Shown: positions 48,650 to 56,773, counted from the first letter of the stretch. The stretch: 64,000 nucleotides of DNA from Rugosimonospora acidiphila (GCF_039543385.1 NZ_BAABJQ010000001.1:310001-374000); one strand, 5' to 3'. The notes: generated from the letters alone by a model not told the origin. Translations and numbers: made by a program.

Positions 48650-50104
48650 CTCCCACGACTCGCGTGGCGTCCGGTCGGTGTAGTCATGGTCGCGGTCGCC
48701 GGCCTGCTGGCGGCCACCGTCAATCAGTACGGTTACGAGCGCGACGAGCTGTATTTTCGCGTGCTCTCCTCCCATCCCGCCTGGGGCTACGTCGACGAGC
48801 CGCCGCTGACGCCGCTGCTGGTCCGGGCCGGCGTCGCGCTGTTCGGCGACAACCTGTGGGCACCGCGCGTCCCGGCCGCGCTGTGCGCGCTGGCCGTGAT
48901 CCTGCTGACCGTGCTGCTGGTCCGCGAACTGGGCGGCACCGCGGTCGCGCAGACGCTCGCGGCCGTCGGGATGTCCTCCACCTTCGTGCTGGTCAGCGGC
49001 CACGCGCTGCTGACCGCGTCGCCGGACCTGGTGGCGTGGTTGCTGGTCATCCTGTTCGCGGTTCGCGCGCTGCAGCGCGCCCAGCCGCGCTGGTGGCTGG
49101 CGGCGGGGCTCGCGGTCGGACTGGGCCTGTACAACAAGCAGCTCATCGTGCTGCTGCTCATCGGGCTGGCGGCAGGGCTGCTGATCGCCGGGCCGCGCCG
49201 CGAGCTGGCCAGCCCGTGGCTGTGGGCCGGCGTCGGGATCGCGGTGGTGGTGGGCCTGCCCAACCTCATCTTCCAGATAGCCCACCACTGGCCCGAGCAG
49301 ACGATGGCCCGCGCCATCGCCAGGGACAAGGGCTCGGACGACCGCACCTTCCTGCTGCCCTTCCAGTTCGTCCTGATCGGGGTGACGGTCGCCCCGATTT
49401 GGATCGCCGGGCTGATCCGGCTGCTGCGCGACCCGCGGTGGCGGGCGATCCGGGCGGTCACCTGGGCGTACCCGGTGGTGTTCGTGCTGGTTCTGATCAC
49501 CGGGGGCCAGGGGTATTACACCTTCGGGCTGCTCGCCTATCTGTTCGCGGCCGGCTGTGTGGTGACCGTGGGGTGGGCCACTGGCCACCGGGGCAGGTGG
49601 GCGTGGACCTGGGCGGCGGCGGCCGTGAGCGTGCTGACGGGCGTGGTGATCGCGCTGCCGCTGATTCCGGCGCGCTCGCTGCCGGACGTCATCGGCCAGA
49701 TCAACCAGGCAGATCGCGACTCGGTCGGCTGGCCGGAGTACGTGCGCCAGGTCGCCGCCGTGTACGGGTCGCTGCCGGCCGCCGACCGTGGCCGTACCAC
49801 CCTGGTCGCCGGCAACTACGGCGAGCAGGGCGCACTGGACCGGTACGGCCCCCGGTACGGGTTGCCGACCGCGTACGGCGGGCTCAACGAGCTGTACCGG
49901 CTGGGTCCTCCACCGGCGTCGGCGACCGTGGCGGTGACGGTCGGCGAGGACCTCTCCCGGTGGTTCGACGACTGCGCCCAGGCGACCACATTGGACAGCG
50001 GGCTGCCGGTGAGCAACGAGGAGCAGGGCGTGCCAGTAACTGTCTGTCATGGACGGCGGGAGCCCTGGAACACGATCTGGCCTGCTCTACGCCACTACGG
50101 CTGA
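48647..50104 (+). CDS. GT39/ArnT-like polyprenyl-phosphate-dependent glycosyltransferase
   Basis: A 485-residue membrane glycosyltransferase (PMT_2 type) with about 11 helices. The first extracytoplasmic loop carries the diagnostic YERDELYFRVLSSHPAWGYV with the catalytic acidic pair, then DEPPLTPLL. Such enzymes use polyprenyl-phosphate sugars to glycosylate lipids, proteins or polysaccharide outside the membrane. Acceptor unknown. The C-terminal soluble domain is about 130 residues. A perfect 8-bp hairpin overlaps the stop codon. Confidence 0.88.
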   Translation: MLPRLAWRPVGVVMVAVAGLLAATVNQYGYERDELYFRVLSSHPAWGYVDEPPLTPLLVRAGVALFGDNLWAPRVPAALCALAVILLTVLLVRELGGTAVAQTLAAVGMSSTFVLVSGHALLTASPDLVAWLLVILFAVRALQRAQPRWWLAAGLAVGLGLYNKQLIVLLLIGLAAGLLIAGPRRELASPWLWAGVGIAVVVGLPNLIFQIAHHWPEQTMARAIARDKGSDDRTFLLPFQFVLIGVTVAPIWIAGLIRLLRDPRWRAIRAVTWAYPVVFVLVLITGGQGYYTFGLLAYLFAAGCVVTVGWATGHRGRWAWTWAAAAVSVLTGVVIALPLIPARSLPDVIGQINQADRDSVGWPEYVRQVAAVYGSLPAADRGRTTLVAGNYGEQGALDRYGPRYGLPTAYGGLNELYRLGPPPASATVAVTVGEDLSRWFDDCAQATTLDSGLPVSNEEQGVPVTVCHGRREPWNTIWPALRHYG

Positions 50105-50125
50105 TCCCTTACCAGGCAAGGGATC
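50103..50125 (+). terminator. Hairpin overlapping the GT39 stop codon
   Basis: GATCCCTT (50103-50110) pairs perfectly with AAGGGATC (50118-50125), loop of seven bases. The first arm includes part of the TGA stop. Confidence 0.65.
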
Positions 50126-50172
50126 CGGCCGCTCGGTGACGGCTTGTGATTGAGGCTACAACGCAAACGGCT

Positions 50173-50202
50173 TGCCCGGCCGTTCTTCCAACCCGTACGT
50201 TT
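50173..50202 (+). promoter_or_regulatory. Candidate promoter of the structured RNA
   Basis: TTGCCC (50173-50178) and TACGTT (50197-50202) are 18 bp apart. Transcription would start about 50209, just at the first stem. Confidence 0.4.
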
Positions 50203-50205
50203 ACG

Positions 50206-50353
50206 CCAGACGGGCTGCCGGCCGGACGTACGAGGGGGTCGTTACGCCGGGCCGACAAGCAGCCGTCTGGTGGCGCACGTTGGGGGACGTTGGTACGCCA
50301 CCGGTACCAAGGAGGGTTCGCCGATGTCCCGAGGGATCGCGGCGAACCCTTTT
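50206..50353 (+). ncRNA. Candidate structured RNA (small RNA or orphan leader) with intrinsic terminator
   Basis: Stem 1 pairs CCAGACGG-CTG (about 50206-50217, with one bulged G) with CAGCCGTCTGG (50260-50270), enclosing a second imperfect stem with a GAGGGGG loop. Stem 2 is GTGGCG/CGCCAC (50270-50275 with 50296-50301) around a loop with GGGGGAC between ACGTT repeats. TTGGTAC/GTACCAA (about 50290-50310) competes with stem 2 and touches the AAGGAGG site. A 10-bp terminator stem and TTTT end it at 50353. No gene follows on this strand except a tiny ORF. I match it to no known riboswitch class with confidence. Confidence 0.5.
50314..50353 (+). terminator. Intrinsic terminator with U tract
   Basis: GGGTTCGCCG (50314-50323) pairs perfectly with CGGCGAACCC (50340-50349), with an inner TCCC/GGGA stem, followed by TTTT (50350-50353). 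It is the only hairpin in the window with a clear T run. Confidence 0.8.
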
Positions 50354-50470
50354 GGTGTCCAAGCGGCAGGCGTGGCCGACGCGGCAAGGGGATCCGCGTC
50401 GCCCGCCCGCCGTAGGGGCTTACCTGGTCAGTGGGGTCGGGGGCTCGAGGGATCGATAGGCTGCGGGTGA
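50324..50470 (+). CDS. Possible 48-residue peptide behind a perfect Shine-Dalgarno site
   Basis: AAGGAGG (50309-50315) lies eight bases before the ATG. The peptide starts MSRGIAANPFGVQAAG and is Gly/Arg/Ala-rich with no known motif. Its ATG is the first base of the terminator loop, so translation and termination would exclude each other; it may be a sensing ORF, a real peptide, or chance. Confidence 0.35.
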   Translation: MSRGIAANPFGVQAAGVADAARGSASPARRRGLPGQWGRGLEGSIGCG

Positions 50471-50613
50471 CCGGCGCGGACCGGCGGCAACTCGGTAGCG
50501 GTGCTCTCATTCAGGATCATGCTGAGGCCCGGTACGTGCGCGACGCCGATGACGTGTTGTTCATCGTGGGGTGCCTGGCCGGATACCGGCCCTGGCCAGT
50601 TGTCCTCGCTCAT
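50428..50613 (-). CDS. Possible 61-residue hypothetical protein downstream of the MFS gene
   Basis: Reads MSEDNWPGPVSGQAPHDEQH and ends in a Pro/His-rich tail. Third codon positions are roughly three-quarters G or C, lower than neighbouring genes but higher than the opposite reading. TATGGT on the minus strand lies nine bases before the ATG. It overlaps the plus-strand small ORF at 50428-50470. No family recognised. Confidence 0.35.
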   Translation of the reverse strand: MSEDNWPGPVSGQAPHDEQHVIGVAHVPGLSMILNESTATELPPVRAGHPQPIDPSSPRPH

Positions 50614-50668
50614 AGATCTGCGACCATACGGGATCATCCGCCGCCGCGCTCGTTCTCGCTCCGGCGTG

Positions 50669-51964
50669 TCAAGACCGGCCGTCCACCAGGGCGCGCCGCT
50701 TCGGGGTAGCGGCCGCCCGTTCCGCCGCGCGCCGCGCGACCTGGCGCTCCCGGGCCGGCGAGGCGACCAGGTGCCCGACGCAGGCGACCAGCCCCACTCC
50801 CGCGCACAGCAGCCAGTGCCAGGAGCCCAGGTACTGCCAGCTGATTCCACCCAGGGCCGGCGCGATGAAGCTGGCCAACGAGAAGGTCAGGTAGAACACC
50901 GCCTGGTACCGCGCCCGGACCGCGGGCGGCGCGAGGTCGGAGATGATGGTGGCGTTGGCGGGCGCCCCCAGCATGGCGCCGACCGTCCAGACCGCGGCGC
51001 AGGCCAGGTAGAAGGCGAGCGAGCCGGCGAACGTGAGGGCGCCGTAGCCGAGCGCCAGCAGGCCCAGCGACAGGGCGAGCACCCGGCCGTGGAGCAGCCC
51101 CCGGATCAGCCCGGGTACGAACAGTTGCCCGGCCACGATGAGCAGTCCGGCCAGCGACATGAGCAGCCCGTACCCGGCCGGCGGGATGTGGTCCGCGGTC
51201 ATGGACAGCGGGAGGATCGAGGTGTTCTGGGCGGACAGCACCGCCTGAAGCAGGGTCAGGCCCACGAACACCATGAAGATGCGGTCGGTCAGCGCCAACC
51301 GCACCCCGGCCCGGGCCGGTCCCGGTCCCGGTCCCGGTCCCGGTCCGCCGCCCGCCGCGACGCGATCTTCCGGGCCCGAGCGGTGCGGCACGCTCTCCGG
51401 CACCCAGAGCAGGATCAGGATGGCGGTGATGAGGGTGCTCGTCGCATCGGCGGCGAACAGCAGCACGAAGCTGAGCCGGGCCACCGCGCCGGCGATCAGG
51501 CCGGCCGCGGCCTGACCCAGGTTGAATGCCCAGAACTGCAGGTTGAAGGCGCGCGGCCGATCGGCCTCCGGCGTGATGTCCACGATCGCCGCCACGAACG
51601 CCGGCTGGGGCATGCCCTGCGCGGCGCCCATCAGCACGACGCAGGCGGCGATCGCACCGAGGTTCTTGGCCAGCGCCAGCGCGAGCAGCACCGCGGAGCC
51701 GGTGAAGTAGGCCAGCAGGAGGGTCCGCCGCCGCCCCCAGCGGTCGGCCAGGACGCCGCCGAGCATCGTCCCGCCGGCGGCGCCGACGCCGTACCCGCCG
51801 ACGATCGTGCCGGCCAGGCTCGGGGTGAGGTGCCGCGGCCCGGTGAGGTACAGGGTCAGGAACAGCACGGCGAACCCGCCGGCCCGGTTGACCAGGATCC
51901 CCGACCAGATGACCCAGTAGGTCCGGGAGAGCCCACCCGCGGTCGACCGGAGCCAGGCGCGCAC
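50669..51964 (-). CDS. MFS transporter (drug/metabolite efflux type)
   Basis: A 431-residue protein with 12 hydrophobic segments. The loop 2-3 motif A reads GGVLADRWGRRRTLLL, typical of proton-driven efflux members. The central cytoplasmic loop contains a Gly-Pro run encoded by 6-bp GGTCCC repeats. Start is GTG with GGGGAGG four bases upstream. Substrate unknown. Confidence 0.88.
   Translation of the reverse strand: MRAWLRSTAGGLSRTYWVIWSGILVNRAGGFAVLFLTLYLTGPRHLTPSLAGTIVGGYGVGAAGGTMLGGVLADRWGRRRTLLLAYFTGSAVLLALALAKNLGAIAACVVLMGAAQGMPQPAFVAAIVDITPEADRPRAFNLQFWAFNLGQAAAGLIAGAVARLSFVLLFAADATSTLITAILILLWVPESVPHRSGPEDRVAAGGGPGPGPGPGPARAGVRLALTDRIFMVFVGLTLLQAVLSAQNTSILPLSMTADHIPPAGYGLLMSLAGLLIVAGQLFVPGLIRGLLHGRVLALSLGLLALGYGALTFAGSLAFYLACAAVWTVGAMLGAPANATIISDLAPPAVRARYQAVFYLTFSLASFIAPALGGISWQYLGSWHWLLCAGVGLVACVGHLVASPARERQVARRAAERAAATPKRRALVDGRS
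51317..51345. repeat. Hexanucleotide repeat in the MFS central loop
   Basis: CCGGTC is repeated about five times in tandem and encodes the alternating Gly-Pro run in the loop between the two halves of the transporter. Confidence 0.85.
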
Positions 51965-52086
51965 CCAACCTCCCCAGTAAGTTTTATTTACAGATCATCT
52001 AAGCAGGCTGCCCAACCCGGTTCCATGTCGTGGTCGTCACGCCGGCCGGGCGAGGCGACCGCGGGTCGATCGGGCAGGATGAGCGC

Positions 52087-52839
52087 ATGACTGTGGGCAC
52101 CCTCGTGCTGCTCCGCCATGGCGAGAGCGAATGGAATGCGAAGAACCTGTTCACCGGTTGGGTCGACGTGGACCTGTCGGCGCAGGGCGAGGAGGAGGCG
52201 CGCCGCGGCGGTGAGCTGCTGCGCGAGACTGGTCTGCTGCCGGACGTCGTGCACACCTCGGTGCTGCGCCGGGCGATCCGGACGGCGGAGATCACACTGC
52301 ACGCCACCGACCGGCACTGGATTCCGGTGCGGCGCAGCTGGCGGCTCAACGAGCGGCACTACGGCGCGCTGCAGGGCAAGAACAAGAAGCAGACGCTGGA
52401 GGAGTACGGCGAGGAGCAGTTCATGCTCTGGCGCCGGTCGTACGACGTCCCGCCGCCGCCGATCGACGAGAACGACGAGTTCTCCCAGTTCGGCGACGCA
52501 CGCTACGCCACGCTGCCGGTCGACATCCGGCCGCGTACCGAGTGCCTGAAGGACGTGCTGATCCGGGCACTGCCCTACTGGTACGACTCGATCGTCCCGG
52601 ATCTGCTGGCCGGCCGCACCGTGCTGATCGCGGCCCACGGCAACTCGCTGCGGGCGCTGGTCAAGCACCTCGACCAGATCTCCGACGAGGCGATCGCCAA
52701 GCTGAACATCCCGACCGGCATCCCGCTGCGCTACGACCTCGACCCGCAGACCCTGCGTCCGCTGGTCGCGGGTGGACGCTACCTCGACCCCGAGGCGGCG
52801 GCCGAAGCCGCCGCCGCCGTGGCGAACCAGGGCCGGTAG
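52087..52839 (+). CDS. gpmA: 2,3-bisphosphoglycerate-dependent phosphoglycerate mutase
   Basis: A 250-residue glycolytic enzyme interconverting 3- and 2-phosphoglycerate. The phosphohistidine motif LVLLRHGESEWN is at about 6-17, the catalytic Glu is in NERHYGALQGKNK, and the second His is in AAHGNSLRA. CAGGAT ends six bases before the ATG, a near-consensus leaderless minus-10. In mycobacteria gpm1 also sits between mshA and senX3. Confidence 0.96.
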   Translation: MTVGTLVLLRHGESEWNAKNLFTGWVDVDLSAQGEEEARRGGELLRETGLLPDVVHTSVLRRAIRTAEITLHATDRHWIPVRRSWRLNERHYGALQGKNKKQTLEEYGEEQFMLWRRSYDVPPPPIDENDEFSQFGDARYATLPVDIRPRTECLKDVLIRALPYWYDSIVPDLLAGRTVLIAAHGNSLRALVKHLDQISDEAIAKLNIPTGIPLRYDLDPQTLRPLVAGGRYLDPEAAAEAAAAVANQGR

Positions 52840-52873
52840 CCGGCGCACGGTGAGGTCACCGGCGCCGGACGCC

Positions 52874-53527
52874 TCAGGCCGTCTGCGCCGGTGCCTCACC
52901 GGTGACGAGGTACACGATCTGCTCGCCGGCGTTCACGGCGTGGTCGGCGAACCGCTCGTACCAGCGGGCGAGCAGCGCGCCATCGATGGCCGCCTCGACC
53001 CCGTGCCGCCAGGCGGTGCCCAGCAGCAGCCCGAAGAGCTGCTTGTTCAGCTCGTCCATCTCGTCGTCGTCGCGCTCCAGTTCGGCGGCGCGCTTGGCGT
53101 CCGTGGACTGCAGGATCTCGGCGATCTTCCCGGAGATCCGGTCGGCGACCCGGGCCATGTCCCTGACCACGGGTACCAGTTCGTCGGGCACCGCGCTGTT
53201 CGGCAGCCGGCGCAGGCAGGTCTTCGCGACATGGTCGGCGAGGTCGCCCATCCGCTCCAGGTCGGCCGCCACGTGGATCGCCGTGACCACCTGGCGCAGG
53301 TCGGAGGCGACCGGCGCCTGCCGGGCGAGCAGGTCGTAGACCTTGTCCTCGACCTGGCTGCGGTAAGCGTTGATCTCGGCGTCGCCGTACACGACCTCCT
53401 CGGCACCGGTCTGGTCGGCGGCCAGTAGGGCTTCGGTCGCCCGGCGCATCGCGGACCGGACTCCCTCGGCCATCGCGACCAGGGTCTGCCCGACGCTGGC
53501 CAGGTCTGCTCGGTATTCCTCGCGCAT
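52874..53527 (-). CDS. phoU: Phosphate signalling protein PhoU
   Basis: A 217-residue all-helical protein with two PhoU repeats. The repeat motifs are in EINAYRSQVEDKVYDLLARQ and a second region near DDEMDELNKQLFGLLLG, with the metal-binding ADLERMGDLADHVA and YERFADHAVNAGEQ. It damps phosphate signalling by linking the Pst transporter and the sensor kinase. Start ATG at 53527 has a GGGAG site. It is divergent from the sensor kinase gene. Confidence 0.95.
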   Translation of the reverse strand: MREEYRADLASVGQTLVAMAEGVRSAMRRATEALLAADQTGAEEVVYGDAEINAYRSQVEDKVYDLLARQAPVASDLRQVVTAIHVAADLERMGDLADHVAKTCLRRLPNSAVPDELVPVVRDMARVADRISGKIAEILQSTDAKRAAELERDDDEMDELNKQLFGLLLGTAWRHGVEAAIDGALLARWYERFADHAVNAGEQIVYLVTGEAPAQTA

Positions 53528-53704
53528 GTCGCTCCCAAGGACGTTCACGGATCTGGGGGCCGGCCGCGTCGCGGGTCTTCGCGGGTCTGGTCGGCCGGTC
53601 AGACCGGTCAAGAGGTGGTCGCGGCTGGCCCATGGTCCAGACCGCTCAGCTGGTGTTTTACTGTAAGTTCCGGCGTGACGGTAGGTGGGCGGAGCGTCGC
53701 CGCG

Positions 53705-53720
53705 GTGAACCCCGGTGAAC
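53705..53720. promoter_or_regulatory. PHO-box-like repeat in the phoU-senX3 gap, with 10-bp period
   Basis: GTGAAC occurs at 53705-53710 and 53715-53720, that is GTTCAC twice on the minus strand. The period is 10 bp instead of the usual 11, so binding may be weak. Confidence 0.4.
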
Positions 53721-53802
53721 TGCGCGAATCCGACCAGTGAATTCTGTGCGTCGGGTGTCCCATTCGTCCTTTGCTGCGAAATCGTTAGGTTAACAACCCG
53801 CC

Positions 53803-53817
53803 TACGATCATTGCGTG
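53803..53817 (+). promoter_or_regulatory. Leaderless promoter of the sensor kinase gene
   Basis: TACGAT (53803-53808) ends six bases before the GTG at 53815. An in-frame TAA at 53791-53793 rules out any longer protein. Confidence 0.65.
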
Positions 53818-55065
53818 GAGTGGATGCGCCGTCGCGGCGCCAAGGATCGCGGCGGGCCGACTGCGCAGCATTCGGCTTCGTACACGGAGGACTCGGTGGA
53901 GCAAGAGGCCGCCCGGAGCACCTCGATCAAGGGGCTTGGCCAGCGGAGTCTGGACGCGCTGCGGGTCGGCGTGCTGGTGCTGGACGAGGAAGACCGCCCG
54001 GTGCTCGCCAACCCGGCCGCCAGGGAGCTCGGCCTGCTTCGGGCCGGCACGGTGGCCGGGGGTACCCCGGTCGCGCACACCGTCGTGCGTACCCTGGCCG
54101 GCCAGGCCCGGCGTACCGGCACCCGGCGGGAGGTGGAGCTCGACCTGCCCCGGGGCAATGGCCGTGATCCGCTAGGAGTGCACATCAGGGCCGTGGCGCT
54201 CGGCGACGGCCACGTCACCGTCGAGGCGGCCGACGTCACGGAGGCGCACCGGGTGGCCCGGGTACGCCGGGACTTCGTGGCCAACGTGAGCCACGAGCTG
54301 AAGACCCCGGTCGGAGCCCTACAGCTGCTGGCCGAGGCGCTGCTGGACGCCCTGGAGACCGACGGGGACGGGCCGCCCGACCCGGAGGCCGCCCGCCGGT
54401 TCGCCGAGCGGATCCAGCACGAGTCGACCCGAATGGGACGTCTGGTCACCGAACTGCTCGAACTCTCCCGCCTCCAGGGCGGCGAGCCGCTGCCCGAGCC
54501 GGCGCCGGTGCCGGTCGACCGGATCGTGGCGGAGGTGATCGACCGCACCCGTACCCCGGCCTCGGCCAAGGGCATCGAGGTCACCTTCTCCGGCACCCGG
54601 GGCCTGACCGTGTACGGCAGCGAGAGCCAGCTGATGACCGCGGTGGCCAACCTCGCCGAGAACGCGGTGGTGTACTCGCCGGACGCCGGGGTCGGTTCGC
54701 CGGACGGGGTCGGCGAGGAGCCGCCGCTGAAGGTGACCATCGACGCGGGGGTCAAGGGGGAGTTCGTCGAGATCTCGGTGACCGACCGGGGCATCGGCAT
54801 CGAGCCCAAGGATCTCGACCGGATCTTTGAGCGGTTCTACCGGGCCGACAAGGCGCGCTCCCGGGCCACCGGGGGCACCGGGCTCGGCCTGGCGATCGTC
54901 AAGCACATCGCGACCAACCATGGTGGACAGGTCGATGTGGTCAGTACGTTCGGTGAGGGTTCGACGTTCATCCTGCGGCTTCCGGCACGCCCACCGGACG
55001 ACGCGCTTCCGCTACCGCCGTCGGTTGTGATCGCGGCGGGATACTCCGCCGCGGAGTTGCAGTGA
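53815..55065 (+). CDS. senX3: SenX3-like sensor histidine kinase without membrane segments
   Basis: A 416-residue kinase for phosphate control: PAS-like domain (about 45-135, VGVLVLDEEDRPVLANPAA), HisKA with DFVANVSHELKTPVGAL, N-box NLAENAVVYS, G1 DRGIGIEPKD and G2 GGTGLGLAIV. Order and motifs match SenX3. Unusually, the first 40 residues are hydrophilic, so the two N-terminal membrane helices of mycobacterial SenX3 are missing; an upstream stop excludes an extension. It must act from the cytoplasm, perhaps through PhoU and Pst. regX3 follows by 13 bases. Confidence 0.92.
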   Translation: MEWMRRRGAKDRGGPTAQHSASYTEDSVEQEAARSTSIKGLGQRSLDALRVGVLVLDEEDRPVLANPAARELGLLRAGTVAGGTPVAHTVVRTLAGQARRTGTRREVELDLPRGNGRDPLGVHIRAVALGDGHVTVEAADVTEAHRVARVRRDFVANVSHELKTPVGALQLLAEALLDALETDGDGPPDPEAARRFAERIQHESTRMGRLVTELLELSRLQGGEPLPEPAPVPVDRIVAEVIDRTRTPASAKGIEVTFSGTRGLTVYGSESQLMTAVANLAENAVVYSPDAGVGSPDGVGEEPPLKVTIDAGVKGEFVEISVTDRGIGIEPKDLDRIFERFYRADKARSRATGGTGLGLAIVKHIATNHGGQVDVVSTFGEGSTFILRLPARPPDDALPLPPSVVIAAGYSAAELQ

Positions 55066-55078
55066 AAGGAAAGGCTTA

Positions 55079-55762
55079 GTGGCCCGCGTGCTGGTCGTCG
55101 AGGACGAAGAGTCGTTCTCAGACGCTTTGTCATACATGCTGCGCAAGGAGGGCTTCGAGGTCTCCGTCGCGGCCACGGGTACCCAGGCGCTGACCGAATT
55201 CGACCGGACCGGCGCGGACATCGTCCTGCTGGACCTCATGCTGCCGGAGATGTCCGGTACCGAGGTGTGCCGGCAGCTGCGTTCCCGGTCGCACGTACCC
55301 ATCATCATGGTCACCGCCCGCGATTCGGAGATCGACAAGGTGGTCGGGCTGGAGATCGGTGCCGACGACTACGTCACGAAGCCCTACTCGCCCCGGGAAC
55401 TGGTCGCGAGGGTCCGCGCGGTGCTGCGCCGGCAGGTCGGTGAGGCGGTCGAGGTGACCGCGCCCACTCTGGCCGCCGGTCCGGTCCGGATGGACGTCGA
55501 ACGGCACGTGGTGACGGTCTCCGGCGACGCGGTGCCGCTGCCGCTCAAGGAGTTCGAGCTGCTGGAGATGCTGCTACGCAACGCGGGCCGGGTGCTCACC
55601 CGGGGCCAGCTGATCGACCGGGTCTGGGGCGCCGACTACGTGGGCGACACCAAGACCCTGGACGTCCACGTGAAGCGGCTCCGGTCCAAGATCGAGCCGG
55701 AGCCCTCGACGCCGCGGCACATCGTCACGGTCCGGGGACTGGGCTACAAGTTCGAGCCCTAG
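55079..55762 (+). CDS. regX3: RegX3/PhoP-like OmpR-family response regulator
   Basis: A 227-residue regulator. The receiver has the phospho-acceptor in VLLDLMLPEM, with EDEE and KPY at the conserved acidic and Lys positions; the winged helix has KEFELLEMLLRNAGRVLTRG and YVGDTKTLDVHVKRLRSKI. It should bind PHO boxes such as the one at 21680 and activate pstSCAB. GTG start with a GGAAAGG site. Confidence 0.95.
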   Translation: MARVLVVEDEESFSDALSYMLRKEGFEVSVAATGTQALTEFDRTGADIVLLDLMLPEMSGTEVCRQLRSRSHVPIIMVTARDSEIDKVVGLEIGADDYVTKPYSPRELVARVRAVLRRQVGEAVEVTAPTLAAGPVRMDVERHVVTVSGDAVPLPLKEFELLEMLLRNAGRVLTRGQLIDRVWGADYVGDTKTLDVHVKRLRSKIEPEPSTPRHIVTVRGLGYKFEP

Positions 55763-55891
55763 GCCGGGTCACCGGGTCAGGTCCGGGCGCCCAGCGGCGC
55801 TACCGGATCGACGCCCGGGATTGGCCCCGCCCGGCGAGCGGCCGGCCAGCCGCCGACCGGCGGTGAGCCGAGCCGCCGCGGGCGGGCGTGC

Positions 55892-56773
55892 TCAGTCCTT
55901 GCTCCGGGCCTGCGCGGGCTGGCGGCGCTCCGCGGTCTTGTTCCGGGCGGGCTGGCTCGCGATGACCGGGATCGTCTTGCGCTGCGGGCTGGCCGGGTGC
56001 GGCGCCACCAGCCCGAGCTCCGACCGGGCCGCGCACAGCTCGGCCAGCTTGGCGTACGCCGCCTTGCCGACCAGCGCGGTCAGCTCGGGCTCGTACGAGC
56101 GGTAGAGCGGCTCGGCTCCGACGTGCGCCTCCGGCGATGAGGTGCACCACCAGTCCAGGTCGTGCCCACCCTCGCCCCAGCCGCGCCGGTCGAACTCGGT
56201 GATGGTCGACACCAGGACCTTGGTGCCGTCCGGCCGGGTGGCCCAGTCCTGGTCCCGGCGGATCGGCAGCTGCCAGCAGACGTCCGGCTTGTACTCCAGC
56301 GGGTGCGCCCCGTCGCGCAGTGCCTGAGCGTGCAGCGCGCAGCCGCCACCGCCGGCGAAGTCCGCGTCGTTGAGGAACACACACGGCCCGCCGTCGCGGG
56401 TCGCCGTGCGCCTGGCCGGATTCGTGCCGTCCACGGTGTCCATCTCGGTGTAGTTCTTGAATCCCCGCCGGTAGTGCTGCCAGGTCTGCGGGGTCAGCTT
56501 CTTGGCGGATTCGCGGGTGCGCTTCTCGTCGTCGGCATCCGTGAAGAACGCGCCGTGAGAGCAGCAGCCGTCGCCGGAGCGCCCCTTGATGATCCCGTGG
56601 CAGGCCTTTCCGAACACACAGGTCCAGGCGGACAGCAACCAGGTCAGGTCGGCCCTGATCATGTGCTCGGGATCTGCCGGGTCTGGAAACTCGATCCATT
56701 CCCGGGGAAAGTCCAGCCCAACCTCCAGGCTGCGGGGATCGGTCGGGTCGTCGACGGACGCGCGGATGCTCAT
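55892..56773 (-). CDS. Cys-rich conserved actinobacterial protein (Rv0495c-like)
   Basis: A 293-residue soluble protein with at least eight cysteines spread through CVFGKACHG, GDGCCSHG, GGPCVFL, GGGCALH, VCWQLP and WWCTSS, a pattern that suggests a metal or iron-sulfur site related to YkgJ-type proteins. It holds the same place as Rv0495c, between regX3 and ppx in mycobacteria. Function is not established from sequence; a redox role is plausible. Its start is set by TACGCT six bases upstream, overlapping the divergent ppx promoter. Confidence 0.85.
   Translation of the reverse strand: MSIRASVDDPTDPRSLEVGLDFPREWIEFPDPADPEHMIRADLTWLLSAWTCVFGKACHGIIKGRSGDGCCSHGAFFTDADDEKRTRESAKKLTPQTWQHYRRGFKNYTEMDTVDGTNPARRTATRDGGPCVFLNDADFAGGGGCALHAQALRDGAHPLEYKPDVCWQLPIRRDQDWATRPDGTKVLVSTITEFDRRGWGEGGHDLDWWCTSSPEAHVGAEPLYRSYEPELTALVGKAAYAKLAELCAARSELGLVAPHPASPQRKTIPVIASQPARNKTAERRQPAQARSKD

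Larger units (their letters stand above)
50105..50668. other. 564-base gap between GT39 and MFS genes
   Basis: After the GT39 hairpin this gap contains a candidate promoter (about 50173-50202), a structured RNA with an intrinsic terminator (50209-50353), a small ORF with a perfect ribosome site (50324-50470), and an opposite-strand small ORF (50428-50613). It is the longest stretch without a recognised gene. Confidence 0.75.

Noticed and set aside
50160..50353. 6C RNA on the opposite strand (C-rich loops)
   Set aside because: On the minus strand the two loops contain five C residues each, resembling the actinobacterial 6C motif. The terminator with a T run is on the plus strand and the stems are much longer than in 6C RNA, so I did not assign it.
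50105..50668. tRNA, tmRNA or RNase P RNA in the longest gap
   Set aside because: I found no cloverleaf, no CCA-proximal T-loop sequence and no tmRNA or RNase P core motif.
51969..51999. AT-rich inverted sequence before the MFS gene as a repressor operator
   Set aside because: CTGTAA and TTACTG do not form a perfect inverted repeat, and no adjacent regulator gene is present. It may only be the promoter.
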